Under the pieces are notes generated by a model. The model did no database searches, was not told the origin of the DNA, and worked only from the letters and a program-made list of their open reading frames with translations. Below are positions 34,839 to 45,809 of a DNA stretch of 64,000 bases, piece after piece. Positions within the stretch are counted from its first letter, which is position 1. The number at the start of each line of letters is the position of its first letter. The stretch comes from Ustulina deusta. Its lineage: Eukaryota; Ascomycota; Sordariomycetes; Xylariales; Xylariaceae. Location: contig JAJNNX010000056.1 in NCBI GenBank assembly GCA_023159155.1, positions 124,001 through 188,000 on the forward strand. Reading direction: 5' to 3'. A program made the position numbers and the translations under genes.

Positions 34839-35131
34839 ATACAATGTATACCTACTTAGTACCTAGGTAGGTAGGTAAGCTCTACGAATGCAGCAGACGC
34901 ACACAAGCTCTAGACTTATGTAGTACAAGGTACCTAGTTACCTACCTAAGTACCTACTAAGTGTACTAGGTTCGAACCTTCAGGGTCTCTCTTGTCTTGG
35001 TCACCGCAGGTAATCTACCTGGTGCATGCAGCGGTTGCGGTTTTGGTGGGGGGTAGTAGGTATGCGTATGAGGGAAGACTGAAAATAGGTAGGTAGGTAC
35101 CTATCTAGGTAGGTCCTACCTGGCGAGTAGG
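34839..35131. repeat. TAGGTACCTA palindrome cluster 1
   Basis: Dense copies of TAGGTA, TACCTA and their joined palindrome TAGGTACCTA occur, with CCTAGGTAGG links (for example 34850-34880, 34930-34965, 35087-35120). The same words form clusters elsewhere in the window, always between genes. Confidence 0.75.
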
Positions 35132-35239
35132 GCAGGTAGTGTAGGTGTCTGGCAGACTGGTACCTCTCGGACGGTAGCTGTGCTGCTGCGTGAACTAGAT
35201 CGAGGTAACGGAGAAGGACTGTGTACCTCGCAAGGGCGC

Positions 35240-35266
35240 AAAAAAAAAAAAAAAAAAAAAAAAAAA
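35240..35266 (+). repeat. Poly-A run of 27
   Basis: Twenty-seven A in a row follow GCAAGGGCGC and precede CATTCC. No retroposon body or target duplication is visible beside it. Confidence 0.95.
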
Positions 35267-35767
35267 CATTCCACTACAACTTGCTTAATTCAGCTCAATT
35301 CATGCCCCACTTACTCATGCTAGGTACTTGATTCAGCCGAAAACAGCAAACAAGACAGGGAGCACAGCTGGTTGTTAGATGGAACTCCAACATGCCTATT
35401 GTAACATTATAATTTTGCAATTCTATTTTGTTTATCAGAATCTGGTACCAATTGCAACGCATGTCCGCGGTTGCCTGCTTGCTCTGGGGTATAGGAAATG
35501 GGGAAAGGGGAAGGGGACAGGGCGGTGACCTCATCGGCACGGCATTTGCCTTAGTCATGCAAAACAACTCACGGGTTGGGTGTCTTGGCTGGCTAGTGCT
35601 GCCGGCTGTGGCTGAAGCCACCTAGCTCCTTTGGTAGCTCCCCCCTGTCCAGAACCCTGTCATTAAGTAGAAAGCAATAACCAGCCACATCAAGCCACAG
35701 TTAATAACCCCACCACACCTATCAAAGGTTGTTCCCCTCCATCTGCGTTAGGCATCTCTCTTGGTTA

Positions 35768-35970
35768 TACTTAGGTACCTACTAGTAGGTACCTAGGTAG
35801 GTACTAGTAGTTCCTTCACAGCCCCACTACACCCACAACACGGACAGTAATACGGACTACATAATCTAAGACGTAGGTACCTCTATTTCTACCTATGTAC
35901 CTAGTACCTAGTACCTAGCACGCATGCGGATACCGGTAGGTATTATAGGTAGCACACTCCTGGTCCTAGT
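35768..35970. repeat. TAGGTACCTA palindrome cluster 2
   Basis: TAGGTACCTACTAGTAGGTACC at 35771-35792 forms a long near-perfect palindrome, followed by CTAGGTAGGTACTAGTAG. A further run GTACCTAGTACCTAGTACCTAG lies at about 35897-35919. Confidence 0.8.
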
Positions 35971-36741
35971 ATATAAGGTAAGTACCAAGTATCTACATCT
36001 TCAAATGGATACAATTAAGCATGCATACAGAAATCGAACCTCATGTTCTGCTGATTGCTGATCGAGTCCCTACCTCCACTCGCTTGCGTCCGCTCAAGAA
36101 CCACGATCTCATCCCAAGCCTTATCTCCGCTACCCTGTCTTATCACTTTCGTCTCACTTTTGTCTACCTCCGGCAAACAATCAAGCGTGCGCTTTGTAAG
36201 ACACCCCCCAAGCTCGTAAGATTCCAGACTCTTTAAAGAAGGATTCCTAAAAGTCTCCTGCCTTTGTTTTTTTTTTCGATGATTCAGATTATGAAATTTT
36301 GTTGCGCGGCTTGGAAACCCATGTTGCTTCATTTTAATTTGATGCGAACTCCATGTGTTTTTCGACTATTCGGCTCCTTAGTCGAAAGAAGAGACGGCCT
36401 CACCACGATGAATGACACAATTAAGACTGTCTCACGATCGCAGGAGGACTTAAGGAAGACAGACAGCGTCTTTAAAGAATCATCCGGCCCTAATCGACGC
36501 TACTTTTATTCTCAATATCCACAGTAGTAGACTAACTAGTATACTTGCAAACCAGCACATCGATACTATTTTTGCGGATTATGAGGAGTTATTTAGTCTA
36601 TTAGGGACAAGGTCGGGTGGGATTGGGAGAGAAAAGGCTGCAGTTCATACTTTGCATCCATGCTTTTCTTTATTATCTCCCTTTGATACTAACATACTCA
36701 AGACGCTTCTATATAGTGGCATAGCTTGAACCTTGGAGACC

Positions 36742-37970
36742 CTAGGTATTAACAGCAATAGCAGGGCCGTAGCGGTCCCCAGTTGGCGTGAAATCTGCCA
36801 AGACAGCATCAATCCGCGCCAACTCCTCATCCGTGAGATCAACTATCTTGCTGTTCTCATTCACCCTCTCCACCGTAGTGGCACCTGGGATGGGTACAAT
36901 TGTGGGCATGCCCGGACGTCTGGACACAGCTCTCGTCCAATTTATGGCGAGCTGAGCGGGCGTGCAGTTCTTCGCCTCGGCGATCTCCACAATTTGCTTC
37001 ACGAGCCGCAGATTTGCCTCGAAGTTGCCCGGCTGGAAGCGTGGAAATCTGAACTGGTGGAAGAGGGCGTCCTTGATGTCGTCGGGTGAATTGAGTTTGC
37101 CCGTTAACATGCCTCTGCCGATTGGCGAGTATGCAACAATGGGAATGTCGTATTGGGCACAGGCAGCTGCAACACCGTTTTCAAAGATGTCGGTTGAAAA
37201 GCTGTTATGTGGGAAACGTTAGCCGCGGCCAATAGAGCCGGTTGCGCTCGGCGTTTTCTTGTGTGACGTACAGCGAAAGTTCGACTTCCACGGCTGCTAC
37301 TTTGGTATACTTCACCGCCTCGTGGATCGTGTCGGCTCGCACCTCCGAAAGGGATATGCCCCCGAGCTTGCCAGTGTTGATATATTCCTCCTGTATCAGC
37401 GTAAAGGTCTCTTTCATCGGCACATTTGGGTCGCGCCGGGCGAATTCGAATAAGTCAAGCTTCTTCCTGCCCTTGAGCTGCGCGATGCAGGTATCCAAAG
37501 TTCGACGTGTATTTTCAGGCGATGCGTCCATCATATGGGTTTCGGGATTCAAACCACCTTTAATAGAGATGACGACCTTTTCAGCGTCCTTTGGATACTT
37601 CTCAAAGTATCTCTCCAGTAGTACTGCAATGCCAAGAGTTAGTAACTATATGGCATTTATGGGATACTTGCATGTGGTGTTTGTCACTTACCTAAGCTGT
37701 TATATTCTGGCGGCCCGTAAAACTCGCCACCATTCCAGAAATTACCTAGTGCAACATCGGTAAGTATTTATCAGATAGATTGCAGACAGTCCGGCGAAAT
37801 CGCACATCGCAAATAGAAACAGCAATTAGAGCTGGGTACGTACTTCCGTTTGCGAGCGCCGCGTGCATTGTCTCGAAAGCCTGCTCTTGAGAGCAGGGTG
37901 TAGCTCGCCAGGTGAATCCCATGAGGCCGAAGCCAATAGGCCCAACTTCTTTGCCCTGGATGCTAGGCAT
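36742..37970 (-). CDS. Aldo-keto reductase (pyridoxal reductase-like, AKR8-type)
   Basis: Four exons, 37970-37844, 37745-37692, 37623-37272 and 37201-36742 (introns 98, 68 and 70 bp), give 330 residues. The start MPSIQGKEVGPIGFGLMGFT is typical. The tiny 54-base exon 2 encodes NFWNGGEFYGPPEYN with the catalytic Tyr. The catalytic Lys is in VVISIKGG, and the NADPH-binding end is in IPIPGATTVERV. The site that is His in most AKRs reads DLFEFARRDP, with Ala in its place; close relatives of pyridoxal reductase may share this, which I cannot check. The last intron was placed by its GTACGT donor and GCTAAC branch, restoring VELSLFSTDIFENG across the junction. Likely NADPH-dependent reduction of an aldehyde, possibly pyridoxal. 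Confidence 0.9.
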
Positions 37971-40712
37971 CTTCGTTCTATGTGAGGCGGGGGTTGGGGA
38001 CGGGTCGAGGTTTCTCGGAGGTTACAAATCTCTAGAGATAGAACGTCGGTAAACGAGTATTAATTGTTCGCCGTGGCGATTCTTATAAGAAGTAGGCTGC
38101 AGCGAGATCTGGAACCTTACAACCCTCCCATGATCGGGGTTAATGGAGAGCCCCTCTTATTCCGACCGACCGGCGCGGACGTTGTTTATCTCCTCCTGCT
38201 CAGCGGAAGCTAGCCGGAACTATTTTTTTCTTGGCCAATCAAACATGTCAGGGGTCCCCAAATATGCCTATTTGGGGTTACAACGTATACTCGGGTAGTG
38301 TGTCTCCGTGTACACTACTGCCGGGGTTAGAGCTAAACCCCACAGCGGCAGCCGCGGAGCCCAATGTTGACGACGCCAGTTAAATGCCTATCTAGTACCT
38401 CCCCATACATATTGATTACTATCAAGATAGCTACATCGTAGTTGAAGGTGTGGAAGCATTTAAGGTCAGAAAATTCTCGGGTCGTGCGTACCTCTTCAGG
38501 AGTGCTGGTGGGGGTATATGCTGCTGGTTTCTTCTCATTGGGGTTAATGTAGAGCAGGTAGTGATGAAGACCTGGCCGGGGCTTTCTAGAGCCTTTGTAT
38601 AAGGTCAAACGAGTTGGAGTGTGTTTCAAGGTCATCCTAACTCTGTCTGGTGGCTTCTTCCTCTATCATTTTTGATTGGTTCTTGAGTGGTAATTCCGTC
38701 TTACCCCGGCGGACGTGGATCTCATTTTCTACTCAATGGCCACGTTTGCCTCGATCAATATGTCTCAATATCATTCTCGCATGCTTGGATATGTAGGAGA
38801 TGGAGAGGTGATGGCGAATTTACTACTGTATTACGAAACCTTTGGATCGCTGACCTTGTGTCTGGACATGGTGGTATATTGCAGCAAGCTATCGCTCGTT
38901 TCCCTGTTGCTGGAGTTGACATGCATGTTTGCCGACCACAGAGCCTTCGTGTATAATGGTCGTAATGTTGGGATTCCAAGCACCTCAACCCCACCAGGGC
39001 ACCGTATTAAGCAAAACGGTCCTCCTTGCATTCCGTGAACAGGCAACAGCAACATGACCTAAGCATAAATAGATCTTACATCTCAGCAGTTCTCCCATCA
39101 CTTGTTCTTCTTCTACTACAATAGCGCCTGTCTTCGTATCGTCCGCCACTAGGTTGCTGTTGCATACTTGCGAGCATCCGGTGCCTAGTGAGCGCCGTCT
39201 ACAATATTCATTGTTGGGATTACAAACCCATGGCAAGTCCTACAATCCCGATATTTTTGCTATAATTCGCTCTAATCCCCACGTGGACTTGAATGGTATT
39301 AGAGATCATTATGAGCGAAGTAGTGCAGTTGGGAGATTAATCCCTGGTTAATTGGTCAAGGGAGTGAGCAGAGTCTGCTCAGCCTGGCCTGTGAAGGCAC
39401 TACTATAGACTATGCTCAATGGTTATAGCGTTTATAGATACTCGTCTACCTGGTAGGTGACACAGGGACAGCAATACTCTTCAGTACAATAAGAGGCCGA
39501 TGGCAGAATGGAGCACCGGCGGCTACAACTCGCGGGCATTTGGAGAAAGCGGAACCGGTAGGAGAGCCATACCATCACAATGAGTTAGCAGAGGCCCTCG
39601 GACTAAGCTGCCAGTTTTACTTTTTCCACTCATATCCGCCAAGCGTTCCTTGCTATTCTGTAGCCCGGCTATTTGAGACTTAAGAGAACAAACGGTAATA
39701 TAGGTGTATCCAGATCCCCCCAGACTCCACCCTGTGAGCAGTCCGGACGTCGGGGATCGATGTTTGCTCCTCCTTTAGCACCTCCAATCGTGTCAACGTG
39801 GAAGACGCATTTTTCGGTAAATGGGGATGCACAACGTTGACTGAACGTGGCTATGAAGCACTTTGGGAAGTGCCGGCAGAGCGGCCAGTCAAGGGAAAAA
39901 GTGGGATAGGAACCGACTGAAATGATGAGTCAAAACTGATCAAACTGGAACACGAATTCCAAGCGCGCGTACATGTGAGCGGAGGTTGAGCCAATCACGA
40001 TACCACAGTTGCAAGACTCTTCGTTGAGCAGCTGGCTGCTGAGTACACTGTACTACGAGAGCTGGTGACACGACCTCGGGATGGCGGATTTATTGGTCGC
40101 CTCCACGTTCGACAAATGAGTTTGCGATAGGAAATTAACGTCGGCTTTGCGTTGTTCAAGTACCGCATCCGTGTGCTTTTTTTTTCTCGGGAGTGGTGGC
40201 ACGGAAGTTGACATGGACAGAATGTTCCAACCTGTTGATATAGATCACTGGTCAGTTGAAGTTGCTGGCGTTTGGTTGCCAGTATGTATGGTATAAAGCA
40301 TATCGAATAGGATTAGAAGAGCCTCGAATGTTGAGGCTATTTAGCTCAAAAGGTCAACATAGACGTGCGTAGTGGTCAACATGTTCCTACTTGAGCAGTG
40401 TATTACTCCGTGTTACTCGACTTCAGTGTTGCGTGTCATTCGCATATAGATATCATACAGTTGTACGAGGGGCATGTGCGCTTGGGACAAACACTCACGG
40501 GCTCAAAGTATTGCATTATGTCAACTGAGACTCAACAAGATATACAGCGTCTTCTGAAATAATCCTCTAGAAGTAGTTGATTACTAGAAGGTTGGAATTG
40601 TTATGCGACAAGTTGTCGTATGTTCTACCTATCTATATACAGCAAGTACTAATACCACAGTTCGCGATTTTGGTGGGGAACTCCACGGCCGGCTCTAATA
40701 TCTAAGAACAAA
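37971..40712. other. 2.7 kb gene-poor spacer
   Basis: The AKR promoter lies in the first few hundred bases. The remainder has only short frames without recognisable content, up to the 3' end of SAM50. I see no repeats of note and no RNA gene. Confidence 0.5.
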
Positions 40713-42454
40713 TTATAAAAAGTTGATGCCAACACCAACTTGTAGCCCTTTCCTGCTGTCTTCTCCTTGACGCATGACGAGAGGTAAGCTGAAATTGAGT
40801 TCGAGTCTGGCGACGGGATGTGCGTAGACTAGGCCCACGCCTGCAGCAATGCTAGGCAAGCCAGTACCGACCTCTTTCGTGGCGGAGAGCATCCCATTCA
40901 AAACCGAACTGGCGGTCATACGTTGCCCGGATGCAGTATCATTTCTCTTGGCCTTGTTTTTCATCGCTACCGATCTACCGCCGTTAGCAAATAGCTGAAT
41001 TCGGAAGGGAGAATCAGGACCGGCCCTGGGCAACGGGAGAAGCATGTTGACATTGCCGGCAGCGAAGACATCGCCCCCAAGCGCGTCGGTGCCATCTCTC
41101 GGACCTAACCCGCCTAGAGAGAAGCCGCGGACATCTGTGGGGCCGCCAAGAGTGAACCGGTCGTTGAGTCGGCTGGGAGATGCCCCGCCAAAGCCGAAAG
41201 ACAGGGGTAGAGGGTAAAGAAATCCAGCTCGGAGTCCACACCCAATCGAGACACCAGAGGGCCCTTTTGACCCTGGCATGGAGAGTGGCACAGCACCGGC
41301 AATCTCCATTTCACTCTTCGAAAAGCCTACATCTCCCCCCAGAAAACCCCATCCCGCAAGCTCAGCAGTGGTTTTCATCATGTAGCCGCTTTGGGGTAGC
41401 ATGGGGTTGTCTCTTCGTTCTCGTTGGAATAGGTATGTTATAGCACTCTTGACTGAGTCCCCGGCATCATTACGTACGGTAGGACTCGCTGTGGCGGCTA
41501 GACCAGTCAGCTGCCTCCACGTGCCGGAATAGCCGACTTGGACGCGGTCACCATTCCCCTTTACCCAGTTCAACCTGACCCCGCCTCCCTTTAGGAGCTC
41601 TTCGTGGCTTGCCCAAGGCTTGTGAGTGCTGCTAGCGAGTCCGTCCAAGCTAAGCCTTAAGTTGGGATTGTTATCTATCGGGGTAGAGAATTCGGCACTG
41701 TATGCTGACCGGGTCCTCGTGCCTGCGGAGGCATTCACCGACAAGAACTCAGCACCACCGAAGAGGTTTCGCACGAGCATTGTTCCGTAGGCGGAGCCTT
41801 CCGTATTTCCCAAATCCGTGCCTGTCTTTAACATAAACCGAGACTTCTCCCGTACTCGAAGGGAGACGTCCAGATCGGTCGGGGAGGCGGAGGGGTCGAG
41901 ATGGGGGGGTTGAGAGAGGTGTACAACGATATCGGGATGGAATATGTCTTGAGAGATGGAGGTCAGGATAATGTCTTTGCCGTAGTGAGGAAGACAGCTA
42001 TCATGGTCATACCGAATTTCTGTAGCTTCGAGACAGCACCTCCAACCTCGTCCAAGAGATCGCTCAAAGTGTAGGCGACATTGCGGCTATCCTCTACCAG
42101 TGGTCGGAAGAGAGGATCGAGGAAAGACTTCCGGGTATTTTTGGCGCCATGGATCTGGATCGAGGAGAGGGTGACGGGCAGAGTTTGATTGTGCGAGAAC
42201 TTAAAGGGTCAGTAAATGCAGGTTGGTAGAGCCGCTGTCGAGACATACTAACCAGTTGAGCCATCCTCTGTTCGGATTCATTCCCATGGACGTGTGTCCT
42301 TCCTGGCGCCGCTCGCTGCTCTATAGAGCCTGCCTCTTTCTTGAACAAGCTCTCGAAGACCTAGACAGGTTGAGTTAGCAATTAGTGTGTGCCAACAGAT
42401 GCAAAGACGGGCGTAGCTTGCATCGTCGTCTCCGGGAGAGGAAGCCTGAGACAT
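40713..42454 (-). CDS. SAM50: SAM50/TOB55, mitochondrial outer-membrane beta-barrel assembly protein
   Basis: Exons 42454-42422, 42360-42253, 42199-42013 and 41947-40713 give 520 residues, normal for fungal Sam50. A POTRA-like region lies near residues 45-140 (LSSIQIHGAKNTRKSFLDPL, then DIFHPDIVVHLSQ). The 16-strand Omp85 barrel (surface antigen domain) follows from about 150, with LLKTGTDLG-like MLKTGTDLG, SAGTRTRSAYSAEFS, and the conserved end RFTLGGPTDVRGFSL and VGVGINFL. Sam50 is the essential core of the SAM complex that folds porin, Tom40 and other barrels into the outer membrane. Intron 1 (61 bp) appears to use a GC donor (GCAAGC) because no GT gives the right phase; it yields MSQASSPGDDD joined to VFESLFKKE, as in relatives. 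It shares a divergent promoter with UBC6. Confidence 0.93.
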
Positions 42455-43118
42455 GGCAGCTGGCGGAGGGACCGCGTGTCCTGATGTGAATGCGCCGTTG
42501 TGTATTGAAGGTGCTCAGATGGGGAGGAACAGAAGCCGGCGGGGGGCTTTGGATGGGTCACCAAATAGATCGAGGATCGAGGGTATAATTATCACCAGCC
42601 CCAATCGAAACTAGCGAGCTCACCAGGGACTTCGTGGCGTGGTCATGGCTGATAGGTCCGGAATGACGTCCTGTGGCTGGTGAATGCACTAACCCAACCT
42701 AGGTCAGTAAGTACCCCACGGTTCAGCCCTGTCTAGGTCCGCGAGAGCGAGCGCGGGCCAAGTCGGGTTAGGCGATCCGATCCCAAAGGCAAAGGCCCTT
42801 CCTTTATCACCGGCTGGCCCCACTCAATGATGACAGGGAACAGCCCAAGGTTGCCAACTTATTCCTATTCAAATCACACACTATCAGCACAGCACAAGGA
42901 CACTCCCCTCCTCTTACTACACATTAGGTCATCGCCGACAACTGCAGCCATCGACTCTCTCATCGACTCTCGCATCGTCCATCATTGAGTATTCGTCTCC
43001 ACGCCCTCGTAGCCTCCCAAACACGATCGCTACTCTTCCTGCCGAGGGACAGATATCATCTCCTGCTCCTGTAACGCACACCCTGAGCTTTGAACATTAT
43101 CCGAGCGAAGTCAGCTCA
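42455..43118. promoter_or_regulatory. Divergent promoter between SAM50 and UBC6
   Basis: The two start codons are 664 bp apart and point away from each other. The stretch has CT-rich runs near the UBC6 side (42895-43080) that fit a fungal transcription start, and a repeated ATCGACTCTC near 42951-42973. No clear TATA box is seen on either side, as is usual for housekeeping genes. Confidence 0.5.
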
Positions 43119-44034
43119 ATGGCCAGCAAGCAAGCGAGCAAGCGCGTATGTCTTTATTGATTCCTCCCTGCTGCAATTCACTATACACCTGGCTACAAAA
43201 CTGTTGACTGATATTGTCTTTCCCAGTTGGCGCGCGAATACAAATCCATCTCCGAAAACCCACCGCCGTACATCTCAGCGCACCCCTCAGAGTCCAACAT
43301 CCTTGAGTATGTGCACACCCAATTTCCCAAGGTTTGGCCTTGTTCTAACAAAGCCTAGATGGCACTACATAATCACAGGACCTGAAGACACTCCTTACCA
43401 CGGCGGACAGTACTGGGGGACCTTGATCTTTCCATCCAACTACCCCTTTGCACCACCCGCCATCCGCATGCACACGCCGTCCGGCCGCTTCCAGCCCTCT
43501 ACGAGACTCTGCCTTTCAATCTCCGACTTCCACCCGAAGTCCTTCAACCCGGCATGGGAAGTGTCGACCATCTTGATCGGCCTACTGTCATTCATGACAT
43601 CGGAGGAGATGACAACGGGCTCGGTGTCGGCTACACCACGTGAGCGCAAGATGTTTGCCGAGCGGTCACGGTGGTGGAACTCAACCGGCGGCGGCTCACA
43701 CGCCAAGAACCCAGCACAAAAAGGCAATGTGAAGGCCGGTGATGGTGGTGCCAAGTTCCGATCAGAATGGCCCGAGGTAGACAAAGAGAACTGGAGCTGG
43801 ATGACCGAGAAAAACATCAACACAGTGACGGGGGAGCATATCCGCACCTCGTGCGGGCCAGCCCTAGGAGCAGCAGGCAGGGGAGGGCAAACGCAGTCAG
43901 TAGTCGACACGGTGGTCCAGCAGAGAGATGCCGGTACGGGGTGGCTAAGTCGGAATCGACTTCTAGTCGCGGGTGGGGTTATATTCATCTATGTGCTGAT
44001 TGCTCGGCTTCTAGGCGAGGCAGAAGATGCATAG
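43119..44034 (+). CDS. UBC6: Ubiquitin-conjugating enzyme E2, UBC6/UBE2J2 type (ER-associated degradation)
   Basis: Exons 43119-43145, 43227-43306 and 43359-44034 (introns 81 and 52 bp) give 260 residues. The start is MASKQASKR in the nine-codon first exon, as in other UBC6 genes. The UBC fold spans about residues 10-150; the active-site Cys is C87 in RLCLSISDFHP, the same number as yeast Ubc6. The family lacks the canonical HPN and instead has the CLSISDFHP context seen here. A C-terminal tail anchor (LLVAGGVIFIYVLIARLL, about 236-253) puts it in the ER membrane, facing the cytosol. It passes ubiquitin to misfolded ER proteins with Doa10-type ligases. The ATG at 43090 in the same open stretch belongs to untranslated leader. 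Confidence 0.95.
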
Positions 44035-45809
44035 AAAGATGCAAGAGCAGTACAGTGTCAGCGTGACAATTGGATAGGAGGTTCTCAGCTACTAGCAACG
44101 AGAAGTGGTGGACCTCCCGCATCTACAGTGATTCTTGTCGAGGGCATTAATTTCCTAACCAGCTATGGGGGTCTTCCACCCCCCCACTTCCTCGGGGCAA
44201 GGGCAAGGGCATAGGAGACAAGGCAACATCTCCAAATCCTCTCGTGTGTTTTTCCTGTATGATATGTTCAATGGATGAAAGGCTATCGGTATAGACAAGC
44301 GAATTGCTATCTTTAGAGTTACATCATATCAGTTCCTAGAGACACGCCCGTGCAACTCCAGTGTTGGAATAGGCAACCAGGGCGCATAAACAACAGTCCT
44401 CTCCCGCCCACCTAACAGGACTGGAGGTCAGTCCACAACGGGAGGAGTTGGTGTTCAGTGCTAGGCAGCGCCAGACTCTTGGACATGTGTGTGCTTTGTG
44501 TTCATTCCCGCTTCGTTACACCTACCCGTGTTTCCTAGCACATAGGGGATAGTCAAGAAGGCTTTATGATTATCTATGTCTGTATCAGATTATAGAAAGC
44601 TATCTACTTGCCTGTGGTATTCACTACTTTTTACTTATATGTCCCTTCCTGTTGTCTCAAGCTCGAGCCGCATAATTAGAATAGGTATCAATCTTTTTCA
44701 CTGCCTCTTAGAAATGCTTAGCTCTCACTTGTGTACCTTAGTAGGCAGAATTGGATTCGCCCAGTACATACATGCCAGGAGGTGCCTATCCCTCTTGCCG
44801 GCCAGAAACGCCTACAGATGTCACGGGTATGTATGTTAGTACTGTGCAGGTGGTAAGGGTACCTGCCTTCACACGTTTAAACATACCTGCCTACTAAGGT
44901 AGGTACATATCCAGGTACTTTCATAGGGGTAAGGCTATCTGTCTACCTGGGGTAGGTACATGTAGGTTACCTAAAGTTAACCCAACTTCCATATCTGCAT
45001 CTGTTTCTTAAGGTAGGTACATACCTCGGTGTCTTCCATGCTGCCTTATGTAAAGCTGGCCTCCATACAACTTCCAAGGTAGGTGCTATGCTAGGTATGT
45101 ATATACCTCACATAGGTACTTCATCCCCATCCTACACACGCCTAGAATTCTGAGGCATACATGTACCTAACAATACCAGCTGCACGGATGCAGCAACCCG
45201 GGTACCTGCCTACTTATACCTTATGTGCCTAATGTTTATTTCTTCCCTTGACCTTCCAGTCCTTTGCTAGATCCTTACCCACGGCAGGCAGCCACCTACA
45301 TCTTCGGCTTGCGGTCTACACAACAACCGAAGGTCTCCAGGTTAGTACCAGTTTTTCACAGATCTGCCACACTACTACATCATCCATCGACGCACACATT
45401 CCGCACACTAAATATCCCAAAACAAGGCACTTCCTGTCCAAAAACAACCTCGATTGTTCTACTCAACACCTCCATTCGGCGTCTCAGTGAGTATATACAG
45501 AACCAGGTATGATATATCAACCACCCCCAGGCACTATCACCAGCTCTCAGGTGGCCTTTACGCTAGTCTTTTGCTATTTACCTGACTGGCACAACAAAAT
45601 TGCTCCTAGCCTGTTGGGACTTGTGTGCCCTTGACACCGCCCTAGCCATCCTCCTCACATTCCTATTCATAGTTCCATACCCAACATGTCCAGCTCACTC
45701 AAGTTTCACATTCTCTGTCCTTTTGATATTCTACTGTTGTTGGATTTTATTTCTGATTGCTATTATACAGCTTTTCCCTCTCCAACTATCAAGGCTGTAC
45801 ATCTGACCC
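44035..45809. other. 1.8 kb spacer with TAGGTA-rich tract
   Basis: This begins with the UBC6 3' UTR side. A TAGGTACC-type cluster occupies about 44820-45230, and the rest is pyrimidine-rich sequence leading to the BTB-like gene. I see no gene. Confidence 0.5.
44820..45230. repeat. TAGGTACCTA palindrome cluster 3
   Basis: Repeated AAGGTAGGTACAT, CCTGCCTACT and GGTACCTGCCT words occur at irregular spacing of about 40-70 bp over 400 bp. The units are related to but more diverged than clusters 1 and 2. Confidence 0.65.

Larger units (their letters stand above)
33879..36741. other. 2.9 kb spacer: BTB gene promoter, simple repeats and TAGGTACC clusters
   Basis: The first about 850 bp are GA-rich on the plus strand (CT-rich 5' UTR or promoter of the BTB gene), with a CTGG tandem tract at 34531-34570. 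Then come TAGGTACC-type clusters and a 27-A run. I see no gene. Confidence 0.5.

Noticed and set aside
34965..34985. GGTTCGAACC resembling a tRNA T-arm
   Set aside because: It is a short palindrome at the edge of the TAGGTACC cluster with no cloverleaf around it.
35240..35266. Poly-A run as the tail of a retroposed gene or LINE
   Set aside because: No coding relic precedes it on the plus strand and no target duplication flanks it.
44820..45230. CRISPR-like array of spaced repeats
   Set aside because: The repeated words are short, palindromic and irregularly spaced, and the genome is eukaryotic.
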